DNA of 64,000 nucleotides, taken from contig OU744725.1 in assembly GCA_916613615.1 (NCBI GenBank), positions 13,046,253 through 13,110,252 of the forward strand. Reading direction: 5' to 3'. The translations under genes were made by a program, and so were the position numbers. The notes below the pieces were generated by a model, which ran no database searches, was not told where the DNA came from, and worked only from the letters and a program-made list of their open reading frames with translations. Positions 9,600 through 20,795 of this stretch are shown one piece after another (positions within the stretch are counted from its first letter, which is position 1; the number at the start of each line of letters is the position of its first letter). Source of the stretch: Steromphala cineraria (lineage: Eukaryota > Mollusca > Gastropoda > Trochida > Trochidae).

Positions 9600-12500
9600 T
9601 AATGAAATCCTGTTGCTATGTCCGCATTGAAGTAACGTTGCGTCTCTGAGTAAGTTTGGCTCATGCTACTAATAATATTAATCATCGATCGCGGGATAGA
9701 AATGTTGATTCAGAAACAGCAGTAGCATTGGCCCAGAGCATGTGTCGTACGCACATAACAATACATCTTTGCATTCCTTATCTTCATGTCGGGCATGTCA
9801 TTTTTTTCCAGTAACATCGGTACCCACTTATGATCAAACGTTTATGTATTGAACGTTTTCCTTTTGTATTGATTTACCTTATCAGCTATTCAGTTATGTA
9901 TTCGGCCATAATTTTATTTGCATCACCATACAAATGAAGTTAATTCTAAATGTTTCATATAAGCCCAATTTAATTAAGGAGGGAATTGATTGATAACATT
10001 TAAGGTATATAGAAATATTAATCGATATTTAACATTATTTGTCAATACCAGAAGTTATGAAATTAATTGTAAAAAATAGCATATTTCTTACACTCTTGTA
10101 CTAATACCATACAATGAATAATTTATTCATTAAGGCAATGTTTCTAGACAAAATTATACAATTGGCTAAGTAAATGATGATGCCATTCGGGAAAGAACTG
10201 CCATTTATGCTGCTAATGTTACTAAAGTGATTTTTTTAAATTATCAAATCATATATCATAATGGTTAATATATGTTGTTGTTTTTTAATTCCAAAATACA
10301 TTATGTGCTGATTTATGTCAAATCATCTAATCGATTCATAATCATCATCTATTGCAAAATTAGGTTATCTTAATTATTAAAGATCATCAATACAAAACTG
10401 TCGTTATGTCTGCTATGGAAAAGTCTTTACAACAACGTTTGACTAAGAAGGGCGCGCAACTTGCAGATTCCCGTCATAAATCCGGGTTTTTATCTTTATA
10501 CCGTAGTTTCAATGAAACAATAAATTGTATAATGGTCGAAAAAATTAAATAACTTGTTCACCATATGTGACTCCAACACATATATTTTGGTGACATGGAA
10601 AAACTACAAAGTTAAGTACCAATGTACTTTTAGAGAATGCTTAAGAAAGTTGTTTCTTGTATGTACATAATCTCATTTACACCGTAGAGTGATAAATCGT
10701 CTATCGCATTGTTCTCATGTTGTCATTGATCACGTTTCATTCAAAAAATATTTTATTTGTTTTGGTTAAAGGTCGATTAGGTCAATAACTGAATTACTGT
10801 CCATTTGTTATTGTGTTAGAACGATGGACACACATGTACACAGCATGCAAAGGAATGTACAAATAAACAGCAATTAAGTAATTAAATATCATCAAATATT
10901 TATTATTGTCATCGTCTGACCAGTAACGATTATGATATCAATAATGATTAAAACAGCAGGATGACTACTATTTATTGTCAACGGTTGCCAAAAGTGTTCA
11001 TCTTCTAACACATCACCTGATATTTCAAATGAAATGAGAATTGCTGCATAAGCACTGAACTGATTTGGCTTTTTCTCACCGTACACATACGCACTCATGC
11101 AACTTTCTACTACGTTATGTTGCCATAAGGTTGAAGGTTGTATCAGTGTCAACTCCGGGTAGTTGCATATAGTGGTACAGATGTACTATCTACGCAAAAA
11201 TTACATATATTTCGTACGATGAATAACATAGGTCAACAAGTATGATCTATCTATCTATCGATCTATATAGACAAGAACTTAATTCCTGCTCACACAAGTG
11301 GATCTTCACAATTTGGCGCGTGTATTATTATTATTATTCCACTAAACTTTTGACTAAGATACAGCAAAAACGACTGAATCAAATCCACTCAAACTTTACA
11401 GTGCTGTAGGCCTTTTGGGCCAAATCGACCCAATCATTAAAGGTCCAGTTCGAATACAAAATCTTGGGCTTTTTTTCAAAATGCACTTAGAGATCTGAAA
11501 CCTTTTGTAAAATTTTAGGAAACACTGCTCGTCAAATAATGGTACTAAAGAGCTAAAACTTTTTTTATTATGTAGCTGAGACATTGGCGCATAGCAACAT
11601 TGTTATAGAATTTTAAAATTCAAAATACTTTCGGTGTAGCAACCTTTCAAAGTTTGCAGTTAATCAAAAAGATAAATTTTCAAGGGAACTCAAAAGCCTG
11701 ACCGACGAATTTCATGATCTTTGCATGAGAGCTAGACATGACCATGGTCTTCAAGATGAAAAAATAAAATCGCTCGCGAACAGTCCTTTCCGGTTGCCTT
11801 GAAGCATTTTCCTAACATTGGGTCACTTCCTAAATGTACCTTGATCCTTCCTTGCTTCATGAGATTTTCATGAAACTCTCAGATAAGATTGTTGACATTA
11901 TTATCTGTATGTTGAAAATGTTAGGTTTTCGGCTGAATCCTTTTATTGTCGCTTGCGACTATATTTCACATTATGTTTGACCGTTACACATAATGATAAT
12001 TAACGTAACGAGGTTGTGGTTCATGCTCCCATGAATCACCTCCTGTATATGATTGTCAGTACATAGGTGATTGAAATATTATTGTTATGTTCAGTCCTTG
12101 TTCATATAAGTGTATCTTGATAATCTCCGTGCAAGGATTAAAGTTCAAATTTGCTCGTGTCTTCTGTTTTATATGACAAATAAGAGACCTGATGGAGTTC
12201 ACTAGGATTCACTTGGTTCACACTGGGGCTAGTTATATCATCTACCAAACAAACTGCGAACAAAACCTCAATACATCGGATGTTATTCAAAGATATATAG
12301 ATCATTGCTAAAGAGGTTTACATGGTATTTTGCAAAAACTAAATGAAGTAGTAGTAAATCAAATATATACAGTTAAGTTCAGCCATGCGATTCCCTTTTC
12401 TTACACAAAATGAATTAGAGGTGTTCACACAAAAATGGCCGCCAATGGATTTTACATGTATGTGAATCTTTATAATTTGTTCTCTGACTATGGATGATTG

Positions 12501-13960
12501 GTTTTTGAAATTAGATTTTTGACACTATCAAACATTTATTCACTATTATCGTTAACATACAATTATCGGTGAAGAATTGAAAATATATATTTTCAAAAAC
12601 GTGCTACTACCCCTTTAAGGGAATATGATTAATTTATATTTCCCATTCATCAATGGACGCAAGCAAGAAAAAGAAATCAAAAGCTACTTGAAAGGCGTCA
12701 AAGCATAAATCATTGCTCATAAAGAAAACATTAATTGAGAAAAATAATTCTATTTGTCGAATTAATGTAAGATCAACCTTTATTGTGTCAGCTCTGCTTC
12801 ACAATTGATTGATTTTAGTGTATAACCCCTTTATACTTCCTTTCATGTTATATCATAACTGTTTGTTTCCGATTCCGGTCGATAACTAATTTGGTTGAAT
12901 GTGGTATTAGATTAGTGGACACAAAAAACTTCAGTGATATCATTTTATGACTTATTAAGGGGGTGAACTCACATATTTACAAATCATTTTATCATCGCCC
13001 ATGTTTGAAACTGTATTTAGTGTGCGTAGAACTCATTTCGATAAAAATATTTTTACAAAGTGATAACTGTTGAAAAATACATGTATAGAACTAAGTGATT
13101 TCACAAGTGGACAAATCAGTTTGTTAAAAGGTATTTATCATACAATGGATAGTGTTCTCGGCATAATAAAGCCAACGGATATTTTCGATATCCGTTGGGG
13201 TAATATACGGATAGAGATGCAAATTTCAAAGGTCAAGGTCGGAACTTCTTTTGAAAATTCCGATGACGTCACAAGCGTTAATATTTTGAACGCCATGGTA
13301 ACGGGGAGAGACGTGAAAATATAAATAATACAATGCATAGAGATTAATTTAAGAAAAATCAACAAAAATGTATGGTTCTTTAGCCATAAGTATGACTTAG
13401 CAGTGCAAAACCACTGCCATCGTGAGTTGAATTGACCGACCGAACAATTTTACTCACAGGTAGCAAAGGCAGTTCAAGATTCATGTTTAAACACTTCATT
13501 TACTGTTCTTCGGTGTTCTTTACTTTAGGTTTGTTAAGTTTGGATTAGAGACTGCACATCTTCTAGTTTAGCTCTCCGTTTGTGCGCGTTGTAACGCAAG
13601 CTGCCATTGCAACTTATATAGCCGAAGGGAAGGAACTCTTGCCCCTAAGTGAGATAGACTCGCCCTCCTTGTTACTGGAAGGTGATAGAGCGTGTGTTCG
13701 AATCCGTCAAAGACACGTTTAAATGTTTTTAATATGAAGATCATCGTTTTTATAGTACTTTGAAACGTTGGAGTTGTGACTTAATAACTTGCACGGTATT
13801 TATAGGCATTTATAAGGAGGAATTATATTTTGTCAATTCACAGTCGCAGCCATTACACCGTTCATTTGCATATATCAATGCGCGCATCTTTTAAAACGAT
13901 GTCAACTATCAACATGGTATAATCAAGCATTTTTGTCGAATAAAATTTAAAATGACATTG
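9600..13960. other. region upstream of the lectin gene, no gene recognised
   Basis: The DNA is AT-rich with small microsatellites ((ATT)n near 11325-11338). The minus-strand frame 10892-11152 encodes a hydrophobic stretch but has no domain I know and no clear splice sites. A 26-base palindrome (CCAACGGATA..TATCCGTTGG) sits at 13173-13198. The lectin promoter should lie just above 9600, but no TATA element could be fixed. Confidence 0.4.
12371..12619 (+). repeat. dispersed repeat, copy 1
   Basis: Shares an inverted match with 19664-19855: GCCATGCGAT, ACACAAAATGAAT, GTGTTCACACA.AAATGGCCGCCAA, GACTATGGATGATT, TTTGACACTATCA and CGTG.TA.T.CCCTTTAA all appear complemented in the other copy. No coding signal is present, so this is a non-autonomous or decayed dispersed element. 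Confidence 0.7.
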
Positions 13961-13972
13961 TATGATAAAGAA

Positions 13973-14117
13973 GTTATCATGCTCGTGTGTTTTGGGATCG
14001 TAAATATCCTGCCTTAGGAATAAACACTATGTATTTAGCTCGCCAAGGATCGCAAAAATACAATGTTTATTCCTAATGCAGGATATTTAGGATCCCAAAA
14101 CACACTCTCATGATAAC
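13973..14117. repeat. foldback MITE
   Basis: The left arm (GTTATCATG..CGTGTGTTTTGGGATC..TAAATATCCTGC...TAGGAATAAACA) is matched by its complement on the right, ending CATGATAAC at 14117. Arms are about 60 bases with a few mismatches and a loop of about 25 bases. No target duplication was identified. Confidence 0.75.
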
Positions 14118-14304
14118 CTCTATATATGTGTTAAAGGTAAAGTCATAGGACAGCAAATTTAAAAAAATCTCGTCTTAACAGACAGACAAAAGTGATACGA
14201 TAACGCAAATTATTTTTTTACAACATTTTTGCCAAAAGAATCTTACAAGATCTAAATGAACAGAAACGAGTTGAATTTAAAAAGTTAATGTGTCTATTCT
14301 ACGG

Positions 14305-14414
14305 GAACAAAATTCCAATATTTTCCTTGTCAATATCTTGAAAACTGCTTGATGCGTGGGTGTGAAACTGGCGAGGAGACCAGGATCAAATTACGATTTT
14401 TCTTTGCCTTACAT
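14305..14414 (+). repeat. dispersed repeat shared with 52366-52478
   Basis: Both loci share ACAAAATTC..., TTTTCC.TTGTCAA.ATCTTGAAAA, GCTTGATGCG.GGG.TTGAAACTG.CG and GAGACCAG-like stretches, ending in a CCTTA. At 52476 the TTA is the target duplication of a Harbinger-like element, so this locus resembles the unoccupied site. Confidence 0.6.
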
Positions 14415-14774
14415 AATTTGGTCGTACATCCTGATACATCGACGTAGTTTTATCCTAAAAGACCCTTTGCATACCATAAAATTCATCAGACCAAATGACA
14501 ACGTATTTTTAGTATATATTGTTTACATCCAATGAGCGAAGGAGGCGGGAAAACCCAGTTCCAACTTTATGTTGTAAGCTATTTTCTAGTAAGGCCTCTC
14601 GTTGATATTCATAAACGACTGCTTGGGAGGTCCCGATTGGTTGATTTGAATGACACTAGTATGACCTCGCAATGAGGCTAGATCCGCAATGCCTGAATGC
14701 GATTATTTGACTTAAATAGATATCAAAGTGTGTGTAGAAACTATTGCCTCAATTAAAAACACGTGTGCCAAACT

Positions 14775-16232
14775 AAGACCACTGTGCGTCCTCTGTGCGA
14801 CCAAAATGCACACAAGGTTGCCATTGGACGCTCAAGGGAGGCAGCATGGTTGCCAGAGTTCTTTTGAGGTCGCACACAGGATGCTGGGAGGTCGGGAATG
14901 GATTTCAAGGACGCAAAGGACGCCACAAAGTTTTTAACATGCTCAAAACTTCCGTATTGGGGACGCCGTCAAATAAGGACGCACATAGGATGCTGCCAGA
15001 AGGCAGAAGGGACGTAGCAAGGACGCTCAATGGTCGCAAAGTAAAACGTTTGCCTTTGATTGTGACTTCCCTGCGACCCTTGTGCCATGAACATATTATT
15101 GAATATAACGAGTTTGGTATTTTATTAAGTACTCAGCGATTTTTGAGCTATTCTTGATCCAAACAAAAAGCTGAAATACACTTTCTAGCGTCCCCTACTA
15201 ACGATATAACGTCGGACAAAACTATCATAATGCCATGTCAAAATACACTAGTATACACGCCATATTATCACACGATGTGTCATCAAACAGTGATATTTCC
15301 AACGGCAGAGTAAAACGTTTTTGTAATCTCCATTTCAAAATTCAGCATCTGCAATATCATTTAGTAAAGATACATCTGTAGGGTTTTGAATAGACCTTTT
15401 GAAGATGATATTGACACATAATAACATTGATAAATATAGAAGACAAAATAAGTTATCAATTGATTTAATGATCATGATAAACATAAATTGATATGAATTA
15501 TGCATATAAACTAATATGATAAGCATAAACACTGATCAATATTTTAAAGTCAAGATTAAGGAACTTCAATACTGTTCATTGTGACATGTGCACTGTTTAA
15601 GCTCATTTATACCATTCTGTCCTGCCATGGAACAGATCCTGCAGCACCATTGAAGTAAAACCTGAGGTACTCTCGGAGACGTTTTCCTGCATCAAACATT
15701 CTTGGTTCCATTCGAAGATATTTATAGAGAGACCCTTCATCTTCAAACGTAGTTCCAACATCAGTCTCGTGAAGTCACCAAAAAGAAGTCCTCTCTCTTG
15801 TGTCAACCAGGGACGTACCCACCACTTTCTTCTCTCTTCTCCTTTGGCGACGCCTTATTCTTCTGTGTACATCAGAAGGGTTGCTGAATGGTCGCAGTAC
15901 TGTCTTCATACTCGTCACTGGTGGCACATAGGAAGCACAGTGGAGGCACAAAGAAGGCACAGAGGAGGCAGAGTGGTCGCACTAGGATCGTCTTCACTCC
16001 ATGAACGCCCAGTGAAGGCAGAAAGGACGCTCCATGAACGTGCAGGATGCTCAAGGGTCGTTATGAAAAGTCTCGTGTTTGTATCTTTAGATTGTTCAAA
16101 GGACGCAGATAGATCGTGTGGACAGTTACACATAAACGGAAGTCCTCTTATGCAGCCGACCATTGAGCGTCCTCTCGCAATTTTAGGTCGCTGAAGGGTC
16201 GTACATAAGACTTTTCTCTGTGTAAAGGGGCC
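14775..16232. mobile_element. internally deleted PIF/Harbinger element with GGACGC subterminal repeats
   Basis: Two blocks rich in GGACGC, GGTCGC and AGGCAC repeats (14775-15085 and about 15850-16200) flank an AT-rich centre holding a Harbinger transposase relic (15607-15854, minus strand). The right end, GTGTAAAGGGGCC at 16220-16232, resembles other Harbinger termini in this window (AGCCCCTGTCACAC). A matching left terminus and a TWA duplication were not found, so the left boundary is uncertain. Open frames at 14728-15157 and 15769-16250 are by-products of the stop-poor repeats. Confidence 0.7.
15607..15854 (-). pseudogene. Harbinger (HARBI1-like) transposase, N-terminus joined to C-terminus
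   Basis: Reading down from 15854, the minus strand encodes RRKWWVRPWLTQERGLLFGD followed by FTRLMLELRL, the typical opening of HARBI1-type transposases (W.RPW....G.....L..ELR). After a one-base frameshift near 15735 comes GSLYKYLRMEPRMFDA (Y..[FY]LRM.P..F). This runs straight into REYLRFYFN and AAGSVPWQDRMV then stop, which matches the family's usual C-terminal ending (FN..G.V.WQ..M[IV]). The whole central DDE nuclease region is absent. The relic cannot be an active transposase; it marks the element's family. Confidence 0.8.
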
Positions 16233-16259
16233 GAACGACGTCCATGTCACAATGTCAAT

Positions 16260-18970
16260 ATCACAACAATTGATCTCTGATGATTTTTAAAACTCATCTT
16301 CTGCTTATAGTTTATTTGAATTTTGAGATTTTGAGATTTTGTCTCCTTATTAATAATGTTCCAAATCCTTACTGGGAAGTCAGTTGTCGGGAGACCACAT
16401 GCATTTTGAATCGACTTCTTGAAATAATCTACAAGAAAGCCGACTTTCTAAATGAGTGAGGGACAAGCAATTGAATTGCAAAACACACAAATTTAATTGT
16501 AATTGTGTTGGTATTTTAGACACATTAATGACGAACGTCCAAAGAAAGAATGCCGCGATAAATTTGAATGATATTTTATTCTCAAAATGAATGAAACATT
16601 AATACATGTTGTATTGTTTGAACGTTAGAAGTAAAAACATCCTTTCGTGAAAGAAGAAATGAAAATCGTTTCCTTTTAACTTTCTGCAATAATTGCTCTT
16701 GGGTGTTTAGGTACACCCCAAACAAACGTCATAACATTCAAAATGTATGAGTCTCATACTGACTTTATATCAAGGAATCATCGATTTTATCATTGTAGCC
16801 GAAAGTAGGATATATTCAAAACAGTATATCTTCATCTTATCTGTCTCAACGTAACCACGAAGCTTTTGTATCAAGTATTGATTATGTGCGTTTTTGTGAG
16901 TGATAAATATTGATTCATTCGTCGACTATTTTAATGCGATTGAGTGGTTGATATCGTTCGCAGTTTGGTGCAGGTCAACACATCCGAATATATATGTACA
17001 TGTAGCTTGAAACCAACATGAAACTTATATGTTGTTTATTGATTGAAACTCTGCACAAACTTAATCTCAACCGCTAGCTCTTCGACTTAAATAGAAAAAA
17101 AAAAATACTCGCCAACGGCAAGATCCAGCCCTATTTGTTGATTTTATTTATACACTTTCCTCTTTGATAATACGTTAACCATTTAAGATTATATTCAATG
17201 AATCTTGAATTCTTCTGCATAGTACATTGCATTGAATCGGCTATATTCCCCTCCAATTAGAAAAAGGTCTGATATACGACGTCGTGTATATCCATGCTGG
17301 TGTTAATTGTAGTTGCCAAATCAAATCGTAAATGAAATTTACTAATGTTCTAAATTCTAACCGATTGCAATCAAACGAGACATTCGTAAGAAATTATGGT
17401 CATTCTTTTTTACATACTATGTTAATGGAGATCATAAATCAATTCATGGGTTGAAGCATTCGGATAATACTCGTCTGATTTCGTCTATTTTATCTGGTCG
17501 ACTTTTTCATGAACTATTCCTCATAAACTTGTATACCCTCTTAAAATTCTTCATGATTGTTTTCCAGCAGTACAGATTATTACCCGAAATGTCTTCTCAT
17601 ACCCCTAGTTTTCTTTCCACTATTTGAAGGTAACAATGCATAACATGGTAGAATGATGATCACATCTACCTATCTTGATATTTACTTTCTTACAAAGATT
17701 GAGATCTGAATGTTGTTGTTTTTTAAAGCAAGATGAGAACTTCTACGAAACACAATGATCAAAATTGTTTCTTCGACCACTGAGAGAAAAACAATCGTGT
17801 AGACATGCATTGAAACGAGCAGCTGAAGTTGTATTTAACTGGAAAACAATAATTATGATGTTGATTGAATAATTATTTATGTTTGTTGTTGAAGTTCATT
17901 CAGGATATATTTTTAATATGGTTTTCAATCCTTTATAAATCATGAAAAGAAATCAATTTATGTTTTTTTTTCTATTTGTAATAAGAATCGTGATATGGTA
18001 ATTTCTTGAAACGAGGACCCGCTTATTTTAAGGTTATGAGGGAACTAACAAAAATACGAAAATATTGAAATATGAAATTATATCACAAATGTAGCAAGTT
18101 ACCTAGGGGTTTTTTTGTTGATGGAAACGTCTTCATAAGGTAAAGAAGGGCATTTTTGTTATTTTTTAAAGATGTGGTCACACATTTGAAATTTTACACA
18201 TAATTAGACTTTAAGAAAATGTAGCTTTCTGATTAAGAACATCAATAAAGAAATGTTTTATCAAGATGATATGTAAGTGTAGAGTAATTTTAAAATATCT
18301 CTTTTTTCAAATTTGAATTAATTTATCATTATCGTTACCCTCAATATCATCTACATTATTAAATGAACAAACAGGCTGCTGCTTAATGTGAAAGTCCTCG
18401 TATACCTGTATCGACCGACCTTTATTCAATGTATTCACCAACAGTACATTGCAAATGGGATTTCTTGAAATATATGAGCCCTCAAATTGCAGCTTTGTAA
18501 ATAATGATAGTAAGTGAGCCCACATTTGAATTTGAAGACAAAACTCACTCCAATTATGAATTCCATATTCTTCAGTAAACAACTACATAATATCGATTAT
18601 TGATTTTCAAAAGGCTTAAAAAGCTTACGGATGATATTCCTTTGACAAAATAAAGCTGACTTTGTAACATTGCGTTACCTCCAAAAAATGGAATCAACTT
18701 TTGAGTTACTCCCCTTGCAAAGCGACGAACAACCGTTTATGCAGTTTAATCATACGTTCTATTTCGGTATCAACGCAGTTATTGAAGGACATAAAACCAA
18801 ATTGTTGAGATCATACATTCTAGATCTTTAAATCATGTTATTTTTCATTGTGTTAGATCTACTTTCGATTGATTTATTTGTTACATAATCCTTTCATAAA
18901 TTATTTTATGTCATAAAACAACTACTTGATTCCTTATCTGGTCAACAACGGTTTTGCGTGAGTGTTGGTA
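16260..18970. other. non-coding stretch, nothing recognised
   Basis: AT-rich DNA. The minus-strand frame 18307-18582 (91 codons) has a more protein-like composition than its neighbours, but I recognise no domain and see no clear splice signals. It could be a relic exon or chance. Confidence 0.4.
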
Positions 18971-18986
18971 GACACCTACCCAAAAG

Positions 18987-19342
18987 CATTCTCTTCCAAC
19001 GGAGGAAGATAAAGTCATGAAATGTTGATACAGCCTCTGTTCTATTACGCCGAAATTCGTGGGTTCCGGCATTTTCCCCTGGCGGAAAAACATTGCACCA
19101 CAATCCATTTGAATTTCTTAAGCAAATGGCAACGCTTCTCGCGTGGAAAGGGTGCTTCATATCACAATGCTTTTGCCAGGATTCAGTAGCCAAAATGATG
19201 CTTTTAGAACAGCGTCGCTGCTTGCACATTAAGCTTTGATTGCCTCGAATCAGGCATCTCCATTTCCCCACAAAGTCGGCGTAATAGAACAGAGGCTGTA
19301 TCAGCATTTCATGACTTGATCTGCCTCTGTGGGTAGAGAATG
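18987..19342. mobile_element. 356-bp Mutator-like MITE with 9-bp target duplication
   Basis: The ends CATTCTCTTCC... and ...GGGTAGAGAATG are inverted copies that stay similar for about 80 bases (AAGTCATGAAATG, TGATACAGCCTCTGTT, TATTACGCCG and complements). A 9-bp direct repeat, acccaaaag, flanks it at 18978-18986 and 19343-19351. The ends match the 83-bp palindrome at 1329-1411 and the truncated copy near 9118-9232. The interior has no transposase. Assignment to Mutator-like elements rests on the 9-bp duplication and long inverted ends. Confidence 0.8.
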
Positions 19343-19663
19343 ACCCAAAAGCTGGACCGTCACAAGTTCACATATTGAAGAATTGTTTAACCATATCAGC
19401 AATGTTTGAAAAAGTTAAAATGTCAAGAACTGATTTAGTGCGCATAAAACTAATTTCAACCATGAATTTTTACAACATACAACGATTGTTTAAGATTATA
19501 TCTATTGAAGTCACACATTATCAATTTTGTCAGTCAGAAAAGTTAGTGAAATCCATTTGGTATGAAAACGGCGAAGAATTTGCTGGTGTATAAAGTACAT
19601 GTAAAGATATCGACCACACAAAAATCAGGTAAGTCAGATAACGTGAGAACCAATAAAGTATTT

Positions 19664-19855
19664 AAAGGAGCAATAACACGTTTTTTTCACTGATAATTGT
19701 ACGTTAATGCTTAATGTATTCTTCTGATAGTGTCAAAATTCGTATTACTCAAACTAATCATCCATAGTCAGAGACCAAATTGGCGGCTATTTCTGTGTGA
19801 ACACCTTTTATTCATTATGTGTAAGAAAGAGCAATCGCATGGCTGAAGTTTAAAT
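19664..19855 (-). repeat. dispersed repeat, copy 2
   Basis: Inverted relative of 12371-12619 (see that entry for shared words). The match runs from TTTAAAGG.GCAATAACACG to GCATGGCTGAA. Confidence 0.7.
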
Positions 19856-20588
19856 TACATATTTGATTTATTACTGTTTCACTTTGTATGAATACATTGT
19901 GTTTCAATTGGAACCATTTATTTTCATTTTCCTGACATGACCTTATATTCCCCATAATGATGTGTCACTGCCCCTTCAGCATGGATTTTGGTGTTTTGCA
20001 AATGTTTGCACCAAGTTAAATAAGACAAGCAATGTGATAATGATTAATGACATAGTTTTTAAGTTTTGTTTTACGCAAAATAAGGGTTAATGTTCTAAAT
20101 GTTTTTCAACATATTTATTAATCTCTTAATATTGAGGTTTATGTGATTTCAACTATGTCGTACCCAAAGATATAAAAAATATTTCAAACATTGATTGCCG
20201 CTGCGTGCGTACACTGCAACTTACCTATGGATCGACACAAAATCAATGAATTCATTTATAAAGCACTCAGCAAAAATATAACTGATAATGCCGATAATTT
20301 TTTTCTGTTAATAGAAAACTTTAAATCAACACACATTGATTACATCTTTGCCAAGGCCGTCAATAACTAAATATTCCTTATATCATAGTCCTAAACAGAC
20401 AAAGTCACATACCTTCTTAATGTTTGAAATTTCAGTTCATATGATACAAAGATGAACTATTTTTTCAGGTATCAATATTCTTGATTCAAAACCGGTGTTT
20501 TGTGTCCAATTTTATCATTTGGTTATAATTCAAACGATTTGCCTTTCACATGTGCAACAATGAAATTGTCGAAGCAGTTTATACAAAC

Positions 20589-20795
20589 TAATGATAAACG
20601 TCTTTGATTGGCATTCTAGAAGTTGGTGTGATGATCAATAAGGAAGATTATTTTATGGATAATCAACTTTTTTATTTTTGAAAGCGACGTTTCATCACTT
20701 GTTTGACAACGACATTAGGATCTATGTCGAACCGTCGCTTTCAAAAAAAGAAGTTGATTATCCATAAAAAATCTTCCTTATTAATGATAAACGTC
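20589..20795. repeat. foldback element inside a 14-bp direct repeat
   Basis: AATAAGGAAGAT, ATGGATAATCAACTT and TTGAAAGCGACG on the left (about 20638-20692) are complemented on the right (CGTCGCTTTCAA, AAGTTGATTATCCAT, ATCTTCCTTATT, ending near 20782). A 14-bp direct repeat, TAATGATAAACGTC, occurs at 20589-20602 and 20782-20795. The right repeat abuts the right arm; about 30 extra bases lie between the left repeat and the left arm. Confidence 0.65.

Noticed and set aside
10892..11152. Possible membrane-protein exon on the minus strand
   Set aside because: The hydrophobic Ile-rich end derives from ATC/ATT-rich DNA and no acceptor or donor in phase was convincing.
14590..14760. Left terminus of the GGACGC Harbinger element
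   Set aside because: No sequence complementary to GTGTAAAGGGGCC and no TWA duplication were found, so no precise left end is claimed.
14728..15157. Open frames of 69 and 120 codons
   Set aside because: They are produced by GGACGC/GGTCGC subterminal repeats of a transposon, with no domain or splice logic.
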